From positions 1 through 42,533 of the IMG/VR virus record IMGVR_UViG_3300008113_000107: 42,533 nucleotides of DNA, one strand, 5' to 3'. Made by a program: the position numbers and the translations under genes. Positions 31,180 to 38,996 of the stretch are shown here, piece after piece; the first letter of the stretch is position 1, and each line of letters starts with the position of its first letter. This DNA comes from a virus. A model generated the notes under the pieces. That model was not told the origin of the DNA, did not search any database, and saw only the letters and a program-made list of their open reading frames with translations.

Positions 31180-34100
31180 ATGGACTTTTATAAAATTAAA
31201 GAACGAAGCGCTAAAAATGGTGTTATTGAAGTATATCCAGACTTTATTGTTTGCCGTTCAAAAGATTTAATGGTCCGGGGACGTTCTTTTTATGCTATAT
31301 GGGATGAAGAAAAAGGTCTATGGTCTACGGACGAATACGACGTTCAACGATTGATAGATAAAGAACTTTATAAGTATGCTGAGCAAGTTAAAAGTAGAAA
31401 CGAAGGAATCGTTCAAGTAAAAGCGCTTGGTGATTTTAGCACAAACAGTTGGATGCAATTCAGAAACTATATTGGACATATTTCTGATTCATCACATCAA
31501 TTAGATGAAAAGTTAACATTTAGTAATACTGAAGTTAGGAAAACCGATTATGTTAGTAGAAAATTGCAATATCCTTTACAAAGCGGAAATTATTCAAGCT
31601 ACGACGAGCTTGTCAGTGTCTTGTATGAACCATCAGAAAGACAAAAGTTGGAATGGGCCGTCGGATCTATTATTGCCGGAGACTCTAAGAATATTCAAAA
31701 GTTTGTTGTCCTCTACGGATCTGCAGGAGCTGGAAAGTCTACTTACCTCAACATTATTCAAAAACTATTCCCTGGGTACTATACAACTTTTGAAGCAAAA
31801 TCTATTACTTCAAATACCAATTCCTTCTCAACAGAAGTATTTAAATCCAACCCATTGGTTGCAATTCAACACGATGGCGATTTGTCACGTATCGAAGATA
31901 ACACTAAGCTAAACTCTATCGTTTCTCACGAAGAGATGACTATGAATGAAAAGTATAAACCTAGTTACACATCTAGGATTAACGCTTTCTTATTTATGGG
32001 CACTAACAAACCTGTAAAGATTACGGACGCAAAGTCCGGTATTATTAGACGTTTGATTGACGTTCAACCATCTGGACAAAGAGTTTCAGCTAAAACATAT
32101 CAAGCTTTATATTCTCAAATAGATTTTGAGTTGGGAGCTATTGCGCATCATTGTTTAGAGGTCTATAGAGAATTAGGTAAAGATTACTATAGTGCATATA
32201 GACCTGTTGAAATGATGCTACAAACTGATGTGTTTTATAACTTTATTGAGGATAGCTTTGATATTTTTAAATCACAAAATGGAACAACGCTTCAACAAGC
32301 ATATGAGATGTATAAAACATTTTGTGACAACACGCTTATAGAATTTAAACTTCCTAGATATCGTTTTAGAGAAGAAATTAAAAACTATTTTCATAATTTT
32401 GAAGAGCGTGCTGTAGTCGATAACGTTAGAGTTAGAAGTTGGTATTCTGGTTTTATAACTGATCATTTGACAGTTCAAAAGAAAGAAGAACCACCTTCAG
32501 CTATTGTTATGGATGAGTTTGAATCTATATTTGATACAGAGTGTATGAACCAACCAGCGCAATATGCTAACGAAAACGAAACACCGATAAAGCGTTGGGC
32601 AGAAGTAACTACTACTTTATCAGATATTGATACGTCTAAGTTACATTATGTAAAACCACCTCTAAATCATATTGTTATTGATTTTGACTTGAAAGATTCT
32701 ACTGGTGAAAAATCAGTAGAGTTAAACCTTGAAGCAGCATCTAAATGGCCTAAAACATATACTGAATTTAGTAAGAGTGGGTCGGGTATTCATCTTCATT
32801 ATATTTATGATGGCGATCCTACAAATCTTAGCAGAGTATATTCTGATGGTATTGAAATAAAAGTTTTTACTGGTGATTCGTCACTTAGAAGGAAACTATC
32901 TAAATGTAACAATATAGAGATAGCCACAATTAATAGTGGACTACCTATAAAGGAGAAAAAAATGATAAGTACCGAAAGTTTAAAAAGCGAAAAATCAATA
33001 AGAGAGTTAGTTGAAAGAAACCTTAGAAAAGAAATTCATCCAGGTACAAAACCTAGCATGGACTTTATTTATAAAATTCTAAAAGATGCTTATGAATCAG
33101 GCGTTGCTTACGACGTAAGTGATCTTAAACCTAAGATTCTTGCTTTTGCTAATAACAGTAGTAATCAATCAGCATATTGCATTAAGCTTTTGCAAAAGAT
33201 GGAGTTTCAATCTGAAAGAAAAGAATCAGTTGAGCTAGAAGTAAAAGACGATAGATTAGTATTTTTTGACGTAGAAGTATTTCCTAACTTATTTATTGTT
33301 TGTTGGAAGTATGAAGACAGCGACACAGTTGTTAGAATGATAAACCCATCAATGCACGAGATTGAAGATCTTTTAAAATTTAAGCTTGTAGGATTTAATT
33401 GTCGTAGATACGATAATCATATTTTGTATGGTCGATACATGGGTTACACTAACGAACAGCTTTATAAATTGAGTCAAAAGATTATTGCTAATTCTCCAAA
33501 CGCTTTGTTTGGCGAAGCTTATGATATTTCATACACTGATATTTATGACTATAGTTCTAAGAAACAAGGTCTAAAGAAATTTCAAATTGAATTAGGTGTC
33601 CACCACAAAGAACTAGGTTTTCCTTGGGACGAGCCAGTACCAGAAGATAAATGGAATTTAGTAGCTGAGTATTGCGATAACGACGTTATATCTACAGAAG
33701 CCGTTCACAAATCAAGGTATCAGGACTTTGTTGCGCGAAAGATATTGTCTGAGCTAAGTGGTTTATCTGTAAACTCAACAACACAGCAGCATACAGCTAA
33801 GATCATATTTGGTAATGAAAGAAATCCTCAGGATCAATTTGTTTACACAGATCTAAGCGAGATGTTCCCCGGTTATAATTATGAAGTTGGTGTTAGTACA
33901 TATAAGGGTGAGACTACTGGTGAAGGCGGTTATGTATATTCAGAGCCAGGTATGTATTCAAACGTAGCAGTACTAGACGTTGCATCCATGCACCCTACAT
34001 CTATAGAAGCTCTTGATATGTTTGGACCATATACTAAAAACTTTAGCGCATTAAAAGCTGCTCGTATAGCAATTAAGCGTAAAGATTATGATTCAGCTAA

Positions 34101-34923
34101 AACAATGCTTGGTGGTATATTAACTCCACATTTAGATAGTGTAGATAACGCTGAAGCTTTATCTTATGCTCTAAAGATTATTATCAATATTGTTTATGGT
34201 CTAACAAGTGCTAAGTTCCCTAATCCTTTTAGAGATCCTAGAAACATTGACAATATTGTAGCTAAACGTGGTGCTTTATTTATGATTGACTTAAAACAAA
34301 TGGTTCAAGAGCAGGGATATCAAGTAGTTCATATTAAGACTGACTCTATCAAGATTCCAAATGCTGATAAAAAGATTATAGATCTGGTAATGGAGTTTGG
34401 TAATAATTACGGTTATGAGTTTGAGCACGAGGTTACTTACGATAAGTTCTGTCTTGTAAACGATGCTGTATATATTGCTAAGACTTTAGACGGTAAGCGA
34501 CCATCATATTGGGATGCAGTAGGTGCTCAGTTCCAACATCCTTATGTATTTAAGAAGCTGTTTAGTAAAGAACCGATCGAATTTAAAGATCTATGCGAAA
34601 CAAAAACTGTAACAACGGCTTTATATCTTGACTTTAATGGTTTAGAAACACCTATGGTATTTGTTGATCCTATGCATTTTGTAGGTAAAGCAGGACTGTT
34701 CTGCCCTATACAAGAGGGTAAAGGTGGGGGATTATTGTTAAGAGAAAAAGACGGAAAGTATTATTCCGCTACTGGAGCTAAGGGATATTATTGGCTAGAA
34801 TCCGAAATGGTTCAAGCGTTCAACAAAGAAAACGATATTGATATGCGCTACTTTGATAAATTAGTTGACGAAGCTATTGAAAACATATCTAAGTATGGAG
34901 ATTTTGAATGGTTTAATAGTTAA
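31180..34923 (+). CDS. Replication fusion: SF3 helicase - AEP primase-like - exonuclease - family B DNA polymerase
   Basis: 1247 residues. SF3 helicase part: Walker A GSAGAGKST (180-188), Walker B near 227-236 (VAIQHDGDLS), sensor FLFMGTNKP (about 270-278). Primase-like part: DFD (501-503), SGSGIHLHY (533-541) and E559, corresponding to AEP motifs I-III, though with Glu in motif III. Exonuclease: D697/E699, NCRRYD (740-745), Y831/D835. Polymerase B: motif A D933 (DVASMHP), motif B K999/N1003/Y1006/G1007, motif C KTDS with D1055 but Lys where the first Asp of DTD is usual. The helicase precedes the primase, the reverse of P4-type proteins. It may replicate the genome alone with an ssDNA-binding protein. 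An internal start at 32962 could give the polymerase separately. Confidence 0.9.
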   Translation: MDFYKIKERSAKNGVIEVYPDFIVCRSKDLMVRGRSFYAIWDEEKGLWSTDEYDVQRLIDKELYKYAEQVKSRNEGIVQVKALGDFSTNSWMQFRNYIGHISDSSHQLDEKLTFSNTEVRKTDYVSRKLQYPLQSGNYSSYDELVSVLYEPSERQKLEWAVGSIIAGDSKNIQKFVVLYGSAGAGKSTYLNIIQKLFPGYYTTFEAKSITSNTNSFSTEVFKSNPLVAIQHDGDLSRIEDNTKLNSIVSHEEMTMNEKYKPSYTSRINAFLFMGTNKPVKITDAKSGIIRRLIDVQPSGQRVSAKTYQALYSQIDFELGAIAHHCLEVYRELGKDYYSAYRPVEMMLQTDVFYNFIEDSFDIFKSQNGTTLQQAYEMYKTFCDNTLIEFKLPRYRFREEIKNYFHNFEERAVVDNVRVRSWYSGFITDHLTVQKKEEPPSAIVMDEFESIFDTECMNQPAQYANENETPIKRWAEVTTTLSDIDTSKLHYVKPPLNHIVIDFDLKDSTGEKSVELNLEAASKWPKTYTEFSKSGSGIHLHYIYDGDPTNLSRVYSDGIEIKVFTGDSSLRRKLSKCNNIEIATINSGLPIKEKKMISTESLKSEKSIRELVERNLRKEIHPGTKPSMDFIYKILKDAYESGVAYDVSDLKPKILAFANNSSNQSAYCIKLLQKMEFQSERKESVELEVKDDRLVFFDVEVFPNLFIVCWKYEDSDTVVRMINPSMHEIEDLLKFKLVGFNCRRYDNHILYGRYMGYTNEQLYKLSQKIIANSPNALFGEAYDISYTDIYDYSSKKQGLKKFQIELGVHHKELGFPWDEPVPEDKWNLVAEYCDNDVISTEAVHKSRYQDFVARKILSELSGLSVNSTTQQHTAKIIFGNERNPQDQFVYTDLSEMFPGYNYEVGVSTYKGETTGEGGYVYSEPGMYSNVAVLDVASMHPTSIEALDMFGPYTKNFSALKAARIAIKRKDYDSAKTMLGGILTPHLDSVDNAEALSYALKIIINIVYGLTSAKFPNPFRDPRNIDNIVAKRGALFMIDLKQMVQEQGYQVVHIKTDSIKIPNADKKIIDLVMEFGNNYGYEFEHEVTYDKFCLVNDAVYIAKTLDGKRPSYWDAVGAQFQHPYVFKKLFSKEPIEFKDLCETKTVTTALYLDFNGLETPMVFVDPMHFVGKAGLFCPIQEGKGGGLLLREKDGKYYSATGAKGYYWLESEMVQAFNKENDIDMRYFDKLVDEAIENISKYGDFEWFNS
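32951..32964 (+). promoter_or_regulatory. Internal ribosome binding site and ATG between primase and polymerase parts
   Basis: AAAGGAG followed by six or seven A and an in-frame ATG at 32962 (residue 595). It lies exactly at the junction between the AEP-like part and the exonuclease-polymerase part. Its strength equals the sites of real genes in this genome. It suggests either a second product of 653 residues or the scar of a fusion of two formerly separate genes. Confidence 0.65.
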
Positions 34924-34948
34924 TAAAAATTAGAAAGTCAGAAGTAAA

Positions 34949-35506
34949 ATGAAGAAATCAATAATCTTTGTAACCACTGTTTGCATAGTATTCTTAGGTG
35001 CAGACAGGGGTTTATCTGAAAACCAATATAATAAAAATATTAAGCAAGAAAAAAATATTAAGCAAGAAAAAAATATTAACTTACTTTTTTTAAAAGAAAA
35101 AGACGAAAAAGTAGTTAGCTTAATAAATAATACAGATGATATGTCCGAAGTTTTAAATTATCTAAAGCAACGAGTAAATAAAACACCATATGTATATTCT
35201 GGTTCTAACCCAAAAAGAGGGTGGGACTGCTCAGGTTTAGTAGTATGGACATACAAACAATTTAATATAGAAATACCGCACTCCGCACACAAACAGTATC
35301 TCTACGGTAAGGAAACAAAAAATCCTAAACCTGGCGATATTGTTTTGTTTGGTAACAACAATCACTATGATCACTCTGCTATATATTTAGGAAACAACAA
35401 AGTAATAAACGCTAATAGATATTATGGTACTACCGTTATTGAGTCTGTTAACGATTTTAAAATGTATTCAAAGTTAATATATATAAGAGTTATCGACACA
35501 TTATAG
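34949..35506 (+). CDS. Secreted NlpC/P60 cysteine peptidase
   Basis: 185 residues. A signal peptide or anchor (MKKSIIFVTTVCIVFLGA) starts the protein. After a linker with a NIKQEK tandem repeat (28-43) comes an NlpC/P60 domain: Cys94 in GWDCSGL, His142 in YDHSAIYLG, and a polar third residue in VINANRY. Such enzymes cut stem peptides of peptidoglycan. With a signal peptide it could be exported without holin, during infection. It lies in the replication block, not with lysis genes, so a role in wall remodelling or exclusion of other phages is possible. Confidence 0.8.
   Translation: MKKSIIFVTTVCIVFLGADRGLSENQYNKNIKQEKNIKQEKNINLLFLKEKDEKVVSLINNTDDMSEVLNYLKQRVNKTPYVYSGSNPKRGWDCSGLVVWTYKQFNIEIPHSAHKQYLYGKETKNPKPGDIVLFGNNNHYDHSAIYLGNNKVINANRYYGTTVIESVNDFKMYSKLIYIRVIDTL
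35035..35079 (+). repeat. 18-base tandem repeat in the NlpC/P60 linker
   Basis: Two and a half exact copies of an 18-base unit (AAATATTAAGCAAGAAAA) encode NIKQEK repeats. In-frame slippage would change only linker length between the signal sequence and enzyme. Confidence 0.9.
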
Positions 35507-35518
35507 AAAGGTTATATT

Positions 35519-35710
35519 ATGGCAAAACATCGTGCCGAGAAAGAAAAGAAAAAACTTCTCAAATGGCAAAGACAATTGAGATTTAGAATGCGAGTCCAAT
35601 CTATCCCACAAAGGATTAGAGAAATTAAAAGAAATTTAATAGATGATATTAGATTTACATACAGAGTAACAAAAATAGAAATATCCAATTTAAAGAATAG
35701 AAAAGGTTAA
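35519..35710 (+). CDS. Small highly basic protein
   Basis: 63 residues, ATG after GAAAGG. Nearly half of the residues up to position 40 are Lys, Arg or Gln (RAEKEKKKLLKWQRQLRFRMR); predicted helical throughout. It could bind nucleic acid given the charge and its place between the peptidase and the ssDNA-binding protein gene. No family recognised. Confidence 0.6.
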   Translation: MAKHRAEKEKKKLLKWQRQLRFRMRVQSIPQRIREIKRNLIDDIRFTYRVTKIEISNLKNRKG

Positions 35711-35711
35711 C

Positions 35712-36227
35712 ATGACTGCAAAAATGACAAATGCTACACTAGAGGATGTCCGTATTGCTTTCCGTAATTTTAGCGGAAAAGAAGGTAAGTACAATAGAGA
35801 AGGAGATAGAAACTTCTGTGTTCTACTTCCTGAAGATGTTGCACGACAGATGCAAAATGACGGATGGAATATTCGTTATTTGAAACCAAGAGAAGAAGGC
35901 GATTCACAGCAAGCATATTTGCAAGTAGCTGTTAACTACAAGGGTAGACCGCCACGTGTTGTAATGATCACCAGCCGTGGTAAGACTAACCTTGAAGAAA
36001 ACATGATTGATATTCTAGACTGGGCCGATGTAATCACTGCAGATGTTATTATTAGACCTTACGAATGGTCTGTTAATGGTAAGAGTGGTATCAAGGCATA
36101 TCTACAATCTATATATGTTACAATTGAAGAAGATGACCTAGATCGTAAGTACGGAGACGTTCCAGACAGTGCGTCTAGTGCCACAATTGAGCAAGGTTAT
36201 TCTGAAGAATCGGAAGACAGATACTAA
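35712..36227 (+). CDS. Probable ssDNA-binding protein
   Basis: 171 residues. The pattern (LEDVRIAFRNFSGKEGKYN, GDRNFCVLLPEDVA, GWNIRYLKPREEGD, YLQVAVNYKGRPPRVVMITS, ADVIIRPYEWSVNGKSGIKAYLQSIY) fits a phage OB-fold-like family generally taken as single-strand DNA-binding. The acidic C-terminus (EEDDLDRKYG ... ESEDRY) is as in SSB tails that recruit partners. It lies downstream of the replication fusion. Confidence 0.7.
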   Translation: MTAKMTNATLEDVRIAFRNFSGKEGKYNREGDRNFCVLLPEDVARQMQNDGWNIRYLKPREEGDSQQAYLQVAVNYKGRPPRVVMITSRGKTNLEENMIDILDWADVITADVIIRPYEWSVNGKSGIKAYLQSIYVTIEEDDLDRKYGDVPDSASSATIEQGYSEESEDRY

Positions 36228-36243
36228 GAAAGAAGTAGCTAAA

Positions 36244-36522
36244 ATGTCAAAGGTAAAACATTTTCAAGTTAAACCAGAACATGTTGAAGCTATTCAGTTT
36301 GGTGGAAGAAACGGACAAGAGATCTGCGACTGGGTAAACCTATTTGCAGATCGTTATAATATAAGTGTTTCGCACTTCGACGACTGTGTTATTATTAAAC
36401 ATAATGAAACGGGTATTGAATGGAAAGCCGAAGTAGGAAACTGGGTAGTAAGATCATTTGTTAATTCTTATTTTTATGTTGAAACAGCCGTTGTAATGTC
36501 CGATCAATATATTAAATTGTAA
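36244..36522 (+). CDS. Small conserved phage protein, 92 residues
   Basis: ATG at 36244 after AAGAAAGAAG; an apparent longer frame from 36169 lies inside the preceding gene and has no ribosome binding site. The pattern VKPEHVEAIQFGG, CDWVNLF, WKAEVGNWVVRSFVNSYFYV resembles the common small phage family with GDWVV and an EAxQF start. Function unknown. Confidence 0.65.
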   Translation: MSKVKHFQVKPEHVEAIQFGGRNGQEICDWVNLFADRYNISVSHFDDCVIIKHNETGIEWKAEVGNWVVRSFVNSYFYVETAVVMSDQYIKL

Positions 36523-36526
36523 ATTA

Positions 36527-36566
36527 TATGTAGGGTATGAGTCTTTATAGGCTTGTGCCCTACATA
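36527..36566. terminator. 18-bp hairpin before the homing-type HNH
   Basis: TATGTAGGG pairs with CCCTACATA, and the inner nine positions also pair using G-T wobbles, around the loop TTAT. CATTTTTAATTTTTC follows. Probable intrinsic terminator ending the polymerase-SSB operon. Confidence 0.8.
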
Positions 36567-36598
36567 TACACATTTTTAATTTTTCTGAAAGGAGGAGC

Positions 36599-37096
36599 AT
36601 GAATGAAGTATGGGGAGAAATAGAAGGCTTTCCTAACTACGCAATTAGCAATTATGGCGAAATAGTTAACATAAAGTTTAACAGAATAATAAAACCAAGA
36701 TCTAACAGTAGAGGATATTCGCATGTTATCCTCTTTACTGATGGAGTAAGAAAAGAATTCTACGTTCATCAGTTAGTAGCATCAGTATTTTTAGGCGATT
36801 TTCGTGTAGGTACTCATATTCAACATAAAGATGGCAATAAGCGCAACAACCACGTTAACAATTTAAGAGTTCGTGGTAGACAGGGTAACGACGTATCATA
36901 TACTCCAGTCTACACTAGAGGTCGACGTGTTCGTATTATAGAGACGGGCGAAGTATTTTTAAACGCATATGCATGCGCTAACTATATTGGCGGTCACGCG
37001 TCAAACATATATTCATGTTTAAGAGGTAAAAGCAGAACACACTTAGGTTATAGTTTCGAATATCTTGAAGAGGAGGCGATCTTGTATGGCAATTAA
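36599..37096 (+). CDS. NUMOD4/HNH homing-type endonuclease
   Basis: 165 residues, ATG after AAAGGAGG. NUMOD4 region at the start (EVWGEIEGFPNYAISNYGEI), HNH region with VHQLVASVFLG, THIQHKDGNKRNNHVNNLR, and a NUMOD1-like C-terminal HTH region (GEVFLNAYACANYIGGHASNI, GYSFEYL). This composition is typical of freestanding homing endonucleases inserted between phage genes. The 3' end overlaps the helicase gene by 11 bases, so if it is mobile it has settled in well. Confidence 0.85.
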   Translation: MNEVWGEIEGFPNYAISNYGEIVNIKFNRIIKPRSNSRGYSHVILFTDGVRKEFYVHQLVASVFLGDFRVGTHIQHKDGNKRNNHVNNLRVRGRQGNDVSYTPVYTRGRRVRIIETGEVFLNAYACANYIGGHASNIYSCLRGKSRTHLGYSFEYLEEEAILYGN

Positions 37097-38312
37097 TTTG
37101 TATCCACATCAGTTGGAAGCAATAGAAAAAATGAAGAACGGCTCTATCCTCAAAGGTGGTGTAGGTACAGGTAAGTCTAGAACAGCTATAGCATATTACT
37201 ACACTAAGGTTTGTGGTGGTGGTATCAAGGTAGGTAGCGTTGGTGAGACAACGTCAATGAAGAACCCTAAGGATATATACATCATAACTACAGCTAAGAA
37301 AAGAGATAAGAAAGAATGGGAAGGTGAATGTGCCCCTTTCATGATATCCAATACAAGGGATTTTAGTATAAACCGTGTAATGCTTTTTGTAGACTCATGG
37401 AACAATATTGCTAATTACGCAGATGTACAAAACGCATTCTTTATATTTGACGAACAGCGTCTAGTAGGTTCAGGTGCTTGGGTTAAATCGTTTATTAAGA
37501 TTGCTAAGCAAAACGAATGGGTTGTCCTTTCAGCAACGCCTGGCGATAACTGGATGGATTATGTTCCGATATTTGTAGCTAATGGATTCTATAAAAACAG
37601 AACTGAATTTATAAGAACGCACGTAGTCTATAACAACTTTTCTAAGTTTCCAAAGATAGACAGATACGTAGAACAGGGTACTCTAATTAAACATCGTAAA
37701 AATATTTTAATTGAAATGCCATATGAAAGACATACCGTAAGAAATATTAAGGAAGTAGAGGTATACTATGATCAAGACTTGTTTAGAAGTGTTATTGATA
37801 ATCGCTGGAATATATTTGATGATCGTCCTTGCAGGGATATTAATGATCTTTTTCTTGTAATGCGAAAACTTGTAAACACGGATCCTTCACGCTTTGAAGC
37901 TATTATAGATATTGTATTGAAGCATAAAAAGGTTATCGTGTTTTATAATTTCGATTACGAGCTAGAGATATTAAGAATGCTACAAGGGGCTCTTGATATT
38001 CCCGTTGCCGAATGGAATGGTCACAAGCACGAAGAAATTCCAGAAACAGATCAGTGGATATATTTAGTACAATACACTGCTGGATCTGAAGGATGGAATT
38101 GTACAGAAACAGACGCTACTGTATTTTACAGTTTAAATTATTCATACAAAATCAATGAACAAGCAAAGGGGCGAATTGATAGACTTAATACTAATTTTGT
38201 TAATCTGTATTATTATATTCTTCTTTCTGATTCGTTAATAGATAAAGCAATCAATAAAGCTTTATCAAGAAAAGAAGATTTTCAAGTGTTAGATTCGTAT
38301 TTACACACCTAA
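37086..38312 (+). CDS. SF2 (SNF2-like) helicase/ATPase
   Basis: 408 residues from the ATG at 37086, 9 bases after AGGAGG. Motifs: LYPHQLEAIEKM (Q-like), GGVGTGKSRTA (motif I), FIFDEQR (motif II, with DEQR in place of DEAH), LSATP (motif III), then TAGSEGWN and QAKGRIDRLN (motifs V and VI). It is a compact double-RecA ATPase as in phage DEAD/SNF2 helicases, likely remodelling DNA at replication forks or during recombination. Confidence 0.85.
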   Translation: MAINLYPHQLEAIEKMKNGSILKGGVGTGKSRTAIAYYYTKVCGGGIKVGSVGETTSMKNPKDIYIITTAKKRDKKEWEGECAPFMISNTRDFSINRVMLFVDSWNNIANYADVQNAFFIFDEQRLVGSGAWVKSFIKIAKQNEWVVLSATPGDNWMDYVPIFVANGFYKNRTEFIRTHVVYNNFSKFPKIDRYVEQGTLIKHRKNILIEMPYERHTVRNIKEVEVYYDQDLFRSVIDNRWNIFDDRPCRDINDLFLVMRKLVNTDPSRFEAIIDIVLKHKKVIVFYNFDYELEILRMLQGALDIPVAEWNGHKHEEIPETDQWIYLVQYTAGSEGWNCTETDATVFYSLNYSYKINEQAKGRIDRLNTNFVNLYYYILLSDSLIDKAINKALSRKEDFQVLDSYLHT

Positions 38313-38317
38313 CACAA

Positions 38318-38335
38318 TAAGTACACACCTTTTAT
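38318..38335 (+). repeat. 18-base inverted repeat, left arm
   Basis: TAAGTACACACCTTTTAT. Its exact reverse complement lies at 38607-38624, 271 bases between the arms. Flanking bases do not extend the match. Confidence 0.95.
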
Positions 38336-38606
38336 ATATTCCCACTTACCCATTTTCTGGAAAAAAATGTGGTAGGTTTGTACACACTTTTTAAATGTGG
38401 TGGACAAATCTCTGGGAATGTGTCCATTTTTGAAAACGTTCTTGGCCACGAAAGTCCACATGTTTGTGGTTGTGAGATCTCAGTAAACTATTGAGACTTG
38501 TAAGGACGATGTTTCATTTTGGTCAAAAACCCATTACTATATATTAAAACTTTATAAAGTAAATTAATAATAATATAAAGAGTTTTTCATCAAAAAATGT
38601 GTGACC

Positions 38607-38624
38607 ATAAAAGGTGTGTACTTA
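38607..38624 (-). repeat. 18-base inverted repeat, right arm
   Basis: ATAAAAGGTGTGTACTTA, the exact reverse complement of the left arm at 38318-38335. It ends 4 bases before the promoter's upstream CGC box, so a protein bound here could also control that promoter. Confidence 0.95.
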
Positions 38625-38627
38625 ATC

Positions 38628-38654
38628 ACGCACTCTAAACAAGGCGTATAATAG
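38628..38654 (+). promoter_or_regulatory. CGC-19-TATAAT promoter 8
   Basis: ACGCACTCTAAACAAGGCG then TATAATAG. The box-to-TATAAT distance is 19 nt as in the seven promoters at 23.2-27.5 kb, and ACAAGGC is kept. It would drive the leader frame, both nucleases and the RNA-polymerase-like gene. Confidence 0.8.
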
Positions 38655-38666
38655 AAGGAATAGAAT

Positions 38667-38702
38667 ATGTTTATACATAGGCTATCATTTTTTAAGGAAT
38701 AA
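38667..38702 (+). CDS. 11-codon leader frame
   Basis: ATG six bases after AAGGAA; product MFIHRLSFFKE. It is the first frame after promoter 8, and its last codons (AAGGAATAA) form the ribosome binding site of the VRR-NUC gene, so its translation could control access to that site. It may also be chance. Confidence 0.35.
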   Translation: MFIHRLSFFKE

Positions 38703-38705
38703 TAC

Positions 38706-38996
38706 ATGTCAGAAAGTAAATTTCAAACTCAACTGATTAAAGAAATAAAAAGAATGCTTCCAGGCTGTTTTGTTTTAAAAAACGACGCCTCGTACTTACA
38801 AGGTGTACCGGATCTTTTAATTTTATATAAAGACCGATGGGCCATGTTAGAAGTAAAAGTTTCTGAAGATGCACGCGTTGGACCTAATCAAGCATATTAT
38901 GTTAGAACGTTCAACGCCTTATCTTTTGCCAGATTTATTAATCCAGAAAACAAAGAGGAAGTTTTAGATGATCTTCAACACGCACTCACATTTTGA
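38706..38996 (+). CDS. VRR-NUC domain nuclease
   Basis: 96 residues, the whole protein being a minimal VRR-NUC (PD-(D/E)xK fold) domain: early Glu in SKFQTQLIKEIKRM, VPDLLIL with the catalytic Asp, and AMLEVKVSED with Glu-x-Lys, then QAYYVR. Stand-alone phage VRR-NUC proteins cut branched DNA, useful before packaging. Overlaps the next nuclease gene by 29 bases. Confidence 0.85.
   Translation: MSESKFQTQLIKEIKRMLPGCFVLKNDASYLQGVPDLLILYKDRWAMLEVKVSEDARVGPNQAYYVRTFNALSFARFINPENKEEVLDDLQHALTF

Larger units (their letters stand above)
38313..38705. other. 393-base non-coding region, candidate replication origin
   Basis: The only gap above 300 bases. It contains GTACACAC at 38321 and 38380 and its complement GTGTGTAC at 38614; an 18-base inverted repeat (38318-38335 with 38607-38624); several AATGTGG/AATGTGT words; small hairpins (TCTCA/TGAGA near 38480); and an A+T-rich stretch around 38540-38595. 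At its right end are a promoter and an 11-codon leader frame. Short repeats beside an A+T-rich segment and replication genes fit an origin. No protein reading frame of useful length is present. Confidence 0.55.
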
